From assembly GCA_017562135.1 (NCBI GenBank), contig QEYB01001685.1, positions 682,001-746,000 of the forward strand: 64,000 nucleotides of DNA. Reading direction: 5' to 3'. This stretch comes from Dipylidium caninum. Taxonomy: Eukaryota > Platyhelminthes > Cestoda > Cyclophyllidea > Dipylidiidae. The notes under the pieces were generated by a model, which did not search any database, was not told the origin of the DNA, and was given only the letters and a program-made list of their open reading frames with translations. Positions within the stretch are counted from its first letter, which is position 1; every line of letters begins with the position of its first letter. The position numbers and the translations under genes are program-made. Positions 15,067-26,832 of the stretch are shown here, one piece after another.

Positions 15067-15165
15067 CCTCGGAGGCCAGCGTGCTCCGGTCACCCGAGAG
15101 AGACGACTCGGACCACGTCGGACGGCAAAAGACGGTCAGATTTCAGCCTGGTGGAGGTGGAAAAC
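15067..15165 (+). CDS. possible internal exon, unknown gene
   Basis: A 99-nt open stretch lies between an AG acceptor (15065-15066) and a GTAATA donor (15166). It has high GC at third positions and encodes a charged, Gly-ending segment (RSPERDDSDHVGRQKTVRF). A second frame over about 14980-15062 is also open, so the reading is ambiguous. No family is recognised. Confidence 0.22.
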
Positions 15166-18100
15166 GTAATATATCCATGTTGTGCTCATCTTTACTTATC
15201 TGCGCCGTTGTCTCTCCCCTTTCTTTGATGATTATTTATTTAATTATTCCTCTTCGGACTTTAGAAGAATGAAAGCCTCCCGGAGTGCAATTTACTTGAC
15301 ATCCGTGTTAGGCATCCTCAAATGACGAGGTAGGAAGTGTTCCAAAAAATGTTATGTTGCTGTTCAGAGCTACAGTTGACTGTTCGCGAGTGGTACTATA
15401 CTTCGAAATAACTTTGAGGATCCCGTCCTCGAGGAGTAAGAACCGACACCACCTCGTCCATAGAAAAGTAAATAATTCGGAGGTGAAGGGAAATGGCAAA
15501 GTAAATTTTTCCCAGGAGGCGGGAATGCATCACTTCTCGTTCTTACGAAAATCTCGTCAGCTAGTAATGGATACGTCAACTCAGCTTTTCCTTTTAGAAC
15601 ACCGCAAGGGGACCGGCGGACCCTATAAACTCCACGATAGCAATTCTTCTGCTCGAATAATTTAATCGGCTGGGACACGAGGTGACCATCCTGTGGCCTT
15701 GTTTAGGCTCACCTAGGCATGGTTCAGCTCTTCTACTTCCTCCAACTCGTTCTCAGTCCCTCCACAACCTCGCCAATACAGATTTACTCCTTCCATTACG
15801 TCACATGTGGCCTTAAAAATGGTCTACGTGACTGAGACGACGCCTCAACAGTGCTTCTAGTGAAATCGCGCTCTTCTGTTTGTCTCCCGACCTCAAAACT
15901 GTCAAACATGCGTGACACTTCCCTTGCAACCCGGATGCAGACGCTTTCAGCCGCAAATGCCATCACTCGACGCCGCTGTCACTTCATTGCTGACACTCGA
16001 TGCCATTTCGGTCATTTTTTGCACTTTTTATAACCGAGTATGAATAAAAATAAAGCTTCTCGCCTCTTCTTCTCCCTCCATCTTATTTAGGTTCTGTCTT
16101 TTGCACTGTCCCATGGTCTCCGCTCCGAGGGGCAGTGGACGAAACGTGCCTCCAAATACTATTGCAGTTGGGCTGAGTGGTGAAGATTTATGAAGTCACA
16201 CTACGTGTCCGGGGCCTCGCGTTATTAGCTGCAAGAAATAAATTCTTATCCTGAAAAGTGTAACCACACCGTTTCGTGAAAGCGGCACATTACCGCCGTG
16301 GCGATTTCAATCTACTTCTCCATAAACGCGACCGCGTTGGATCGGTGGATAAGGGTGACTTATGGACATCCCATCGCCAAATAGTTGCGTCTTTTGTGGT
16401 GGGGATGCGCCGACCGGATTGCAGCCCAGTTGACGGCCTTGAGATCTCCTCCTTTTCCCGAAACGAATCCCTCGGACATGCACCCACCCGGTAAACAACG
16501 TTACCTAAAGCACTTAAGTGGCCTTATCTCCCACCTTGTTGACCAATACTGCATGTTTTTGTCCTAGCAATGGACATTTTGCCTGTGTTTGTCCGGTCGG
16601 AGCCCAAAAAGCTACAATGAAGGGACTGACTTGTTGTATCAATTTCGTGACGCCAGAAGACGGCTTTGAAGGTAGGCGCATCATTAGAGACGCATCCACG
16701 AAAGGACTAAATATAAACCGACCGACCACATCACCTTTCCCGTCAAAATCACCGAAGGAATTTATGAGCTAAAGTAAGTGCTAGGTAAATGTCTGGAATT
16801 TAATTGACAGGCGGGCCACTTCTCTCGCCTTAGGACACCCAGTTGGGTGATATGAACAACCTCTAAAACTCGCCACACGCACAAACTATTTGAAATGTGC
16901 GTTGGAGGCATCACAATTTGCCCCAAATGCCTCCTCTGGTTTGGGAGGAATTTTGCCCCCCCCCTACTTTGCCAGTCTGATCTGCGAGGAGTTAGAGAAC
17001 TCAGAACTGGGGAAAAGGTAAAGCCTCATGATTATTTCGTCACGCAAGGTTTGATGTCACGTGATTGGGAAAGATATAATACTACCTAGGTTGCGAAAGC
17101 GACTCTGGATCCTCTTGACACTCTCTAATGACTTATTTCAGTTGTTTAACTCGGCCACCCACTTCCCCTGAGCCTCCTATCTTTACTTTGAAAGCATAAA
17201 GTTAGTTCGCGGGCGGTGGACGGGTGTTCTTCAAACAAAGTTGCGCCAAACTCTTGACTGTCCAATTTGGCTGGACAATTCGGCGAGATTGCCTGGACTG
17301 CTATCGCGAAATCGTGGACGGAATAGCAAATTCCGAATATGGATAACGAAGGAGGGTCACTCATGATGATAATCATAAAGTTCTCGCGGTGTGCCATTAT
17401 TGCCTGCGACCATCAAAGCCTCGGTGTGACAGTTTGGTCTCGATCTAAAAGGTTTACGGCACATCTTGGATTCTGCCCTCATCTTTACAAACTTCGAAGC
17501 CAATCTTCATGGCACGCCTGATGCCCTTACAGTAAAAAGCACAGAGACTGGCTAATTCCCGGGGAAATCTTCTAACTTCTCATTGAAGCCTTTTTCTAGT
17601 CCATGCGGGTACCGGAGTGAGTTGGGAGGGACTCCACTTCCTTATCCGGACTACTCAAGGCTTTCTTTGCCGTCTCCTTGGAGGATCTCATTCACTGTTT
17701 AAACACTGTCTTGATTAAGAAATAATTTATACAGAAATGTCGTTTTATTATTCGCAGTTTGTTTACTCTCTAGCTGTAACGCCCTTTTTCTAGTGAAAAA
17801 AAGGGAAAGAAGATTAGTGAAGTCCCCCACCGTGCTGGAATTTCGCTGGCCTCTAAGCATTCCTTCTATTTTGACAGTAAGGGAAGTGTGTGAAGGATAA
17901 ATGCGAAAAGCGGTTCCCCAATGGGTTTAGGTAGAGCCTCTATTGCTTCTCCTAGTAGAAAATGGCTGTCATTCCCTTCGGAGCCCGACTATGTCACTGC
18001 TTCATCCTCCTTTTACTCTCTTTCCTTTTAGTTAGTTCCACACGCCTTGAAATTTGATTGCCTTAAGGCTCCAGCAGCCAAAAGATGCAAGAATACATTC

Positions 18101-19657
18101 TTTCCTCGTGCATGCATCATTCACTCCACTGCTTCCTGTAATCTCCCAAATGCTCAAAACGCCATAAATGTTGCCTAAAAGTCAAAAAATTCTACTTGTT
18201 GGCAAATACCGATCTCCTCCTCGGGCCGGGTGAGGCCACGTGGAAGACATCTCAGCGTAGAATCGCCGTTTTATCATTAGACGACAGACTTCACCTCGTT
18301 CGAGGCGTGCAGTCGCGCAGCAAAGAACCGAGGATATCAGTAGTGTCACCGAGGCGTAGGGGTGAGGAATACGACCTATATCATGCCCGATCATCCCTTT
18401 CCTCCCACTCAAATTGCTGTCACCACTGGTCATGCAACAGGCCAAGCTTTTCACGAAAAAATACTGCTAGCAAGACCGTATTTGTCCTACAATGCCCCGC
18501 AGAAGTGTTTATAAAAGAACCTCCAAATCCCTTCTTCATTAAAGCAATGCTTTAGTTTTATTCTTTTCTGCCTCAGGAGGCCTGTCCTCCGGCTAAACCA
18601 GTTAAAATCCGAGTAACTTTGTCCTCAGGTCTGCGAGGATTGAACGGGCTTGTTCGGAGGCAGAGGAGAGAGCAAATTTAATCGCCCACCCGCTGGCCAC
18701 TGGTCTGCTGACACTTGAGTGTTAGCGATTAAACTGACTCGTAAATACGGACAGCCCGTAAACGCAGAGTTTTGTTGAGGCATGTGAGCAGACTCCACTG
18801 CGTATTTGGCAGTTAGAATAAGGCTAAGAAGAGGAGATGCCACTCGAGTCTATTTACGGTGGGACCGAGGGGAGGCAAATAGGGCTGCCATAAGGTCACT
18901 AGGCTCGTACATAACTAGTCGCAGTCTACCGGTATACACTTGGGCGAATGCCATTCTCTCGCCCGCCTCTGCATTAAACACTTCCAGCGCTATGCTGGCA
19001 GGCCTATTTTGTCGAGTTTAATGCAATAGATAACATCACCTTTATTCCCCTCGGTCAAAAGACGAGCCAAACACCAGTTGGGATCGGTTTTAGTGGAGTG
19101 ATGAAAATCCTCTCACTCCACAACACACTCACTCCAACTCGAGTCTGTCTTTCAACTTCAGTCAAACGCCTTGTTGGCAGCATTTTACCAAGAGGGCAGA
19201 GATTCAGGGAGTTTAGATTTTCCTTTGGGCAGTCACCAAGGGGATTAATGTTGTCACCTTAATGACTGGCATGTAGCTGACGATTTTATTACAGCCACTC
19301 CCCCCTGAGGAGGGAAGAGGAGGCAAGTCGGCCTTTAGATGGGTTGGAATACTCCTCCTCCGACACGGACGGCCCCATGGGGAGACGAATGGCGTTGTCC
19401 ATGTGGGGCTGAACGTGGTGGCCTTTCGACCAAAGTGTTACACCTTATCCTAAGCCACAGTAGCCTCTCTCCACGCGACATCCATGAAACACTCCTCGGA
19501 ATGTTGCCGCCAGACATTCGATTGTGTACCCACTGTACCAAATTTCTCCTCGCCTTATAACATCTCGAGTTGTGATTTCGAAACAATGCTGAAGTGTTAT
19601 TCAAACAACTAGCCCAACACCCTGGGGCCACTTCATCATCCTTCTTGCCTCTACCAG

Positions 19658-19782
19658 CTTACGTCGACCCGCGTCGGAGGGCGGGAGGCCGAAGCACTGG
19701 GGACGAACGAGAGTATCAGCCTCCGCCCACGTCCGGTCACGCCTGCCGGCGCTGCCCCTCGACAAATAAGTCAAGTGTTGAG
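19658..19782 (+). CDS. possible internal exon, unknown gene
   Basis: A clear polypyrimidine tract (cttcttgcctctaccag) ends at 19657. It is followed by 125 nt, open with strong C/G third positions, up to a GAG|GTGACA donor at 19783. It starts in phase 2 and ends in phase 0. The encoded segment is Arg-, Pro- and Gly-rich (DPRRRAGGRSTGDEREYQ) and looks disordered. The splice signals and codon bias are the only evidence; the gene is unknown. Confidence 0.33.
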
Positions 19783-22700
19783 GTGACAATGTTTTCACTC
19801 TCCCACTCCTCTTCATTTACTCATTTCCAGGTGTGGACTAGACAGTCCTGAGAAAAAGTTAGTTTGACAATGGAAAACAACAAAAAATGTAAATAGTCTA
19901 ACTATCTCGCCCAAACATGCCATACTTAAAAAAACTTTTCGCGGTGCCTCGAAGGCTAGGCCGTCGGACAACAAGGCGATCTGTGGTGTGTAAACCGTAT
20001 TTTTAAATAATTTGTCAGGCGAAGACGGGACCACAGGAGCCATGCCATGGTTAGGCAGTGCAGGAAACGCGATTCTTGAAATTGTCAGGACAGTCGTCTC
20101 CTGAGAAATCATGGAAATTCTCCAAGCGGAAAATAAGAAACCCTAAAAGGATGCTTCATGGGATGGTAGACTTTGTCGCAATCTGGAATACGCTGCCAAC
20201 TCCGAGTGAAACGGTGGGAAGATGGCAGTCGGTAGTCTAGAGAAAAGGGATTTAGTGCAGATGTCCCCTCGACCTAATGAACAAATGGAGTAAACTTTAT
20301 AGCAGTAAAAACCATAATTTAGGTCAATCCATTTAAGAGAGGTCCGAAGCTCTGGCACCTCGGACAGCACAGAGAGGTCAGACCTCGGGGCGCCCTCGTC
20401 GGACTTTACCTCGCATTTGGGGGTGGAGGAGGGAAGGTCAGGGCGCAGGCTGAAAGCCATCTTGGCAGTACTGCCGCTCGACTGCAATTGTGAGGGCATC
20501 TGCCACCTTCCACTCGAGGGGCTGAGAATCTCAGGCAAGAGGGCGCTTTGTAGACTATTTGAGGAGAAAAAGGCAATCATTTTTTGATCAGCCGTGCTTT
20601 GTCCACCCCACTGTTTCGGCATTAACTGTAACCCTTGCAATTCCACATTAACGTCGAACCTTGTTTATAGGTGAGCTGAGAGGAACAACCTCACCATCCA
20701 TCATGAGAGTGGTCTCCCGAGGCGAGGCGGGGTGAAGTTAAGGGCACACATTTGAAAAAGGGGCATCTTCCCCCACGGCCACTTGAAGTCGACTCCTCTT
20801 TTTTCGACTCATAAGTTTTCCACTGCCCCTCTGTTAATTGACGAATACCCATAAAATCTCCTCCCACCTCTTTTGTGGCATTCCCACCTGAGGTCTGGAG
20901 AAGCGATGAAAACAGCAAGGAGGAATTAACTTTACTTAACATTTCCCTTGAGTGTTTCCTTTTCGCAAGGTTGTGAGTGATTGTTCCTCCTCTCCTTCGT
21001 TAATGAAGAGATCGCTCTTATTCTGAACACAAAGATTAAATTCACACGAAATTTTTTTTTACACATCGGATTCATCCACGAGATAATTGTTTGAACTAGC
21101 TTCGGTCGGCTTCTAAAGCCTGCAGGTCACACTCGTGAAGTGGTTCACCCGATGGGGAGGAGTGAGAGAGCAGTTATTCTCCGTTCTATTCATGGGGAAG
21201 GGATTTCTGGGGACAACCATGTCCTTAAAGTCCCTTGCTACACTTATCCGCTGTAGATTTGGTGGGAAAAGTGAGAAGTGGAAGAACTCCACTAATCCTT
21301 ACACCTCCACTTAAGTGCCACTCTTCAATAATCTCGAATTATTCAGGCAAGTTGCGAGTCTCGACAAGCATATTACACACGTTCCTGGGCGGTGTAATTA
21401 AGTCACCAGTTGTGGTGAGGAATTTACGTTCGTCTGGCATTTCGAAGGTGGCATCCCCCCTCCCGTCAGGAGGTTGCTTCTGACGCAAGTCCAGTAGATT
21501 GTCTGGAGAGAAGGCAGGAGACACTCACGTGATGGACCTGAAAAGCCTCGAGCCAAGGGTGTGAGGAAGACTTCAGGAGTTGGAATCTTCCACTTCAGAA
21601 ACAAGGCCTTAAATTTAACGGTAAAGGCGCAGTGCAAGAATATTAACATGAAATATAAGTAGTATAATGGCTTGAGTTTAAGGCCAAAAAATGTGGTCTT
21701 ACATCGCTTGGTGTTGTGCCATTGTTGAACGGTCAATCCGCGTATATTACCTGCCAGTCACAAAAATTAAATACTATTCACGGCTGGCGGACAGGGCCGG
21801 AAGGCACTCGTCCAAGTTGTGCCAGACCATGTTGGTAAACTTGGAGCATTTATTTGCCTCTACATCATCCGCTGCTCCAGGGGCTGATGGAAAATGTATA
21901 ATTAATTACATTTACCTCACCCCCTCAGCAAATATCTTGCCCGCCTCTAAAAATAGAGCATGCAAACGGCGAAATTGCGTTTTTTTGCTACGAGTTCGAC
22001 AGACGGTCTGGCAGATCTTGAAAAGCAAGACGATAGGAGAGCGGCTGGTGTAGAAGCTCGTTTGCAGGCATTCGGGCAGGTGATTTGCCTGCTTGTGGTT
22101 GCCTCGACGCGCGGAGCCAATCAAACCAACTTGCCCCGAGCCCCATCCCCCCTCGCGAGTCATTGTATCCATTTTTATAATCAAATTACTTGTCCATCCG
22201 AGTTGAATGAAATTTCATTTGTGTGGTCGTGTGGTAACAGGAGGAGGGATGGAATGTAGGTTCCATTAAAATTTTCCAGAATAGCCGAGATCACGAGACG
22301 CCCACGAGGGGAGAGGAAGTGGATTCACATTTCACTGGTGCCGGTGGTGCACCATGTCGCGCCAGTCATAGAACTGCAATCTGTTTGTTTACTTTTATCA
22401 GTGCGTTGCAATATCCGGAGGTGTATTTCTGCGGCATTGTGGCAACCGTTGATAGTCCAATAAAGTGACATTGCGGTGGCGCTGTATCCCATTCCCGCCG
22501 CCCAAATTGAGTCCGCCGCTTTTCGGCGCCTTTGCCACTCCACAGGGCGGACATTTCTGCCCCGTTCAGTGCGACAAGACCACTTCAAGGCAAGCCGACC
22601 ATTGTGGGTGCATATTTAAGACAGGCCATGCCTGTTAACGCAATGGTGGTGGGTCACCTGAAATGTTTCCATCTGGCAACGGAATTTTTCTACACCTGTA

Positions 22701-22814
22701 CAACTCTATAAATGGCGCCGTTTAACGACGTTTGGCTCTGTGCTATGTTTACACTTCCGTGTCCATGTGTATGTGTGTGTGTGTGTTTGTGTGTGTGCGT
22801 CGGTGCAATTTTAG
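19783..22814. other. no supported gene
   Basis: The minus-strand frame 20143-20646 has a plausible-looking Ser/Pro-rich middle but no family match and no clear acceptor. Otherwise I see nothing I can support. A GT dinucleotide repeat closes this stretch. Confidence 0.45.
22766..22798. repeat. (GT)n microsatellite
   Basis: A near-perfect GT run interrupted once (tttgt). It lies just upstream of a ttttag acceptor and could serve as part of its pyrimidine tract. Confidence 0.85.
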
Positions 22815-23121
22815 GGTCATACCAGGTGGGGTTCCTTTAGAACCTCGCCCTTTACCAAGTGGACCTCCTTTTGTTGCCTGCGCACCCACCGAGTCGGAGG
22901 AGAGGACGACTAAAGCTGGCCGGGTGACTGATCAGCCGGTCTGCAGTGGGGACACCATGGACACTGTCCCAGACCCACTCCAATCCCCACTGCTGCACTT
23001 CGGCCGTAACTACGCCGACAGGCATTGTGAAGTTATTTCGAGCATTTCCTCGCAGAATCTCGCCTCTCTTGGCATAACTACGTTCATCGTCCAGTTGTCC
23101 GACTTGAAAATTGTGGACTGA
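22815..23121 (+). CDS. possible terminal coding exon, unknown gene
   Basis: After a GT-rich tract and a ttttag acceptor (22809-22814), a frame stays open for 307 nt to a TGA at 23119-23121. It reads as 101 residues: a Pro-rich start (GGVPLEPRPLPSGPP), a mixed middle, and a C-terminus rich in Ser and Ile/Leu (ISSISSQNLASLGITTF). This would suit a last exon joined in phase 2. A GTAACT donor lies inside at about 23006, so it could also be a shorter internal exon. No domain is recognised and no upstream exon is identified. Confidence 0.33.
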
Positions 23122-26100
23122 TGTGCCCCAAAAGCGGTTGAGAGCCTTGCTTGGAAATGGTTCACGCTTGCTTTAATGGCGGACGGATTGTTGCGCACGC
23201 CACAAATAATGACGCCGACGTGGACAGACTCCTTGTGAACGACTTTCTATAATCTTTTCAGTAGAACCTGTCGTTTAACCGGTTCATCTGTGTGCCTGGA
23301 GTGACTGACATGAAAAATATTTACCCTACCGGTTCTCATGTGAGGCCTCCGATAACTCCAAACAGTGCAGAATACCGCTTGTGGGCGGACGATCCCCGGT
23401 CTGCCCGGTCTCGCTTACCGTTCGGACGGATTCGGGTAAGAGGGTGCAGAAAAAAATTCGCTTACCCTCCGCCTCCGTCAGCCCTGTCACCTCGCGTCCC
23501 CTCCTAGGACCGCCTCTCGACTTGACGAAATAAGCACGAGGTATTTTTTTTGGACAGACAGAAAAAATTCCGCCAGAAAATCATCTTACTTAAAAGGAAT
23601 TATTACTCATGGGCGGATGGAATCGTCGATGTACGTGTGACGCGACGCTGTCAACGCTGGTGAGCCGAATGATGTGGGACAAACGCATCCATGCCTCGGT
23701 GCATCGTCCGGCAACAGCCAGGCACAGCCACGAAACGCAAGCCCCTTGCCGGACCCGAGATCTTGCGCGGTTTTCATATCCTCTAATGTTACCCATCTGT
23801 AATTGCGAGAACATGTCTTCTTCCCCACCACGTTTGGCCACTTCCACTCGAGAAGTTTGTTTGGCTTCGCTCCACCTCTTCGATTTATGTGTCGGAAGGC
23901 GACGGTTCCCTTTTTCCTCATAAAAGACCACCAAAAGCTTGACTCTAATAATTGGGGGATCGAGCAAGGTCGCATTGCCACTCACTCGAAGGTTGGTGGA
24001 TGAGGTACATTGGCGGTAAGCGAGGAAAACACAACTGTCACGAGAAAACAACGAACATCTCCTAGGTGATTCCAGACTGTAAACAGTGTGGAGAGAAGAA
24101 GGCGAGTGGCCTCCTTGGTGTGCAACAGCCGACAATTGCCAAGCATGATTATGCAGTCTTAAACGGCCAAAAATACCTCAAATTAAAACCTCCGCTCGAA
24201 GAAGCGGGGGAAGAAAATCATTCACACCCTTTTATTCAATTTTTTTGCATTTCAACGAAAAGGGTACGGCTGCTTTCATTTTACAATGGAGGATTCTGCA
24301 CTTGCCAGCGAGGCACAGCAACAGCTCATACAAAGTTAATCGCTTTCCTAAGAACGTGTGAAAAGGGTGATTTTGTATCCGAGCAAAATACACACTCCCC
24401 CTTCGGCTGTTGTGTGTCTGAGGCACAGCGTGGACCGACGGGGCCAATAGACGCTTGGGAATGAGGAGCTGGTGTGGCCGAAGTCCCAGCTCAGCCGGGG
24501 CGGTGTAGGTTGTGCAGACGGCATCACCGGGATTTTGTTCTCCCTCTTCGCTCCATTGTCTCTTGCCTCTGTCAACACGGTCAATACGCCAAAAGAAGTG
24601 ATTAAAGGTTATTTGAAGGTTGAAGACTAAGGCGGTCCGAGTTTGTTGTCCATGTCGCTCTCGTCCACTGTTCCTCTCTGAGGTGTTTGCAACCTACTAG
24701 GCTGGTTATTCATTCCTTCATATCATCCCTGCTACTCCAAAGCTGTTTGACGGTAAACAAAAGCTTCCCTTGGTCATTTATTGAAATATGACATCGTTTC
24801 GGTAAGTCCTTTTCCATGTGCCCTTGTAAAGAGGCTTTTAAATCACTGCGTTGGAATGTAGCAACATCAAATTAATTCTGGATTTGATACAATTTCGGTT
24901 GGAACTACTGATCTCTGCGATAATTGCACCCTCCCTCCCGGGGCTGGGCAGAAATTCGACGAAGAGTCGACGAAAGGCTTTCGGGGAGGGCGCGGGGTAG
25001 CGCGGCGCTGACATGCTGCTCGAAAGCAGGGCAGCTGGTGGAGAGTGTCGAGTATTTTGACTCATTGTTGGAGTAAAAGTCGTTCAACAGTATCTACAGT
25101 GACTATTTCATTCTTGCTTCCCACTCACAAGTTCCAATTGCATCAATTAGAATGCAAAACCAGCAACCAGCAGTCGGAGTTAAAAGCAATCTTCACTCCC
25201 CTACGCTCCGCATCGGAGATCATCACGGAAGAGTGTTTACTTCAAAGTTCATTGCCAATGTGTGACCGCCTGACAGTTAACAGGGACTAAGAATCGCAAA
25301 AACTGGAGTTTTTGGCTTGCCTCCACTTCACTTCCCTTTCTGTTGTCTCGCTTTCTTCATGGTTCGGGTGGTCTTTTGCACGAAAAGGCTAGGAAGAATC
25401 GGCGCAGAACGTCAGCAGATTGGACCTGAAGGGTACGCTTCGGCACGTGAAGATTCGGTGCCATTCACCCAGTTTAACAACCAAAGATGTGTTCCGACTA
25501 ACCATTTTTTCACCCCCCCTCCCCAAGCAACTAACAGCCGCACAGTTATTAATACCCACACAAGACAATGCAATCTCGTAGTTGTCTTCGAGTGAAATGC
25601 TGATTCGCCCTCTTCCGCTAAGCAAAGACTCTCCCATAACCGGCCAATCTTAGTTCTCAAGTGCTCTCAGCTCGAACTTGTTTAAGGTGGGAGTTTAATT
25701 AAACAACATCAGTCGCCATCTTACCGACTGTCCTCGGCAGATAATTTTCTTCTGATGTCTTAACACGTTGGTCATCGAAGGTGAAGACACAGGAAGCCCG
25801 TTCCCCGGTGCCCGTCTTTTCGTTTCAGTCGTCGAATCTGACGGCAAAGCCTGAAGTTGTGTGTGCTAAGTGTTAATCACAGTTAAAGTGTTGTTCGCCC
25901 CTGCCTCACATTGCACCATCGCTCGTGCATTTCGCTAAGAGGCGTTGAAAGCCCAAACTGGACATTCATTCGGCCATTTAGAGACAGGAATTATCGGTAC
26001 GACACACTGCTTGAAAGGAATGCTAGCAAAAATAGTGCGTATGGGCCAAAATGCTGTACGATGCCATTGGTTGACATTGCCTTGACAATCGACTACGCCG

Positions 26101-26832
26101 TCAAAGCCACGAAAGGCGTCCAACTCGAAAAGGAGGCGGAGTAGCGCAGGAAATCCTCTTTTTTGGAATGGAGTCGCCAATCTGAGAGACAAAGGGAGTA
26201 TTGTGGGAAGATGACCCTTCTTCGACCGAAACGCGTTCACGTGAACAGTAAATCTCCTGCCGAGTCCTGATTTCCTTTCGGATACCCACGAAGCTTACCG
26301 AAAAGTGGGGCACGAAACTCAGAGAGCAGTCCGTAAAAACTGTTGCTTGCGTTCAAAGTAATAGATGTAGCGTTTCCCTCCGTGTCGCAAGCCAATTAAT
26401 TAAGTCAAAACACAAGCTACATTGAAAAAGAAAACTTGAGATTGCCAGAAACCAATGAAACGTCTCTTGGACCGCGGAGGTCAATCTCTCCCCCCAAACA
26501 CAAATCTTCATTTTATTGTTCTAAAGCCCAGACCAGCTGAAATCGAGTTTATGACAATATAAAAGTTGATTATTTGAGGCACGAACGACAACGTTCTTTT
26601 ACAGTCGCCTTCTCTGTGAGTGGAGACAGCGAGAGAGAGAGAGCCACAAATACTTAACAATTATGCAATAAGCAAGAAAAAGAGATATGACCAAAAGGAG
26701 TTACTGGGTAATCACAGTCATACATTAGGCGGGGCTAAGAGTCTTCCCGAGTATTTTTATCTCGTGTATTTCGATGTATTTTATATGTTTATATGTTTAA
26801 TCCGTATCGTATCAGGACTGGCGCTGTCAGTC
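23122..26832. other. no supported gene
   Basis: Intergenic or intronic DNA without a recognisable feature. A minus-strand stretch at 23607-23796 has a good acceptor and is open in two frames, but neither reads as a known protein. A short GA repeat lies near 26628-26642, just downstream of the BROX 3' end. Confidence 0.45.
26796..26801 (-). promoter_or_regulatory. candidate poly(A) signal (ATTAAA) of BROX
   Basis: ATTAAA on the minus strand begins about 32 nt past the BROX stop codon, a usual distance for a close 3' end. It is the common variant of the canonical hexamer. Confidence 0.4.

Larger units (their letters stand above)
10256..19657. other. gene-poor stretch with isolated exon-like pieces
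   Basis: No gene is identified apart from the weak exon candidate at 15067-15165. The stretch contains a degenerate AGAC microsatellite near 13737-13793, a C-run near 14038-14050 and a CA repeat near 12797-12812. The longest open frames (12460-12963 plus, 13922-14464 minus) read through low-complexity sequence and match no family I know. Confidence 0.45.

Noticed and set aside
20143..20646. 167-codon minus-strand frame
   Set aside because: Only a Ser/Pro-rich middle looks coding-like; the rest, including Tyr/Cys-rich text, reads like chance, and splice sites do not bound it.
23607..23796. Minus-strand exon-like stretch with a CAATTACAG acceptor
   Set aside because: Two frames are open; the one that looks more protein-like ends in a stop exactly at the donor, and neither matches a known family.
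23590..24135. 181-codon minus-strand frame
   Set aside because: Overlaps other equally open frames; no family signal and no codon bias.
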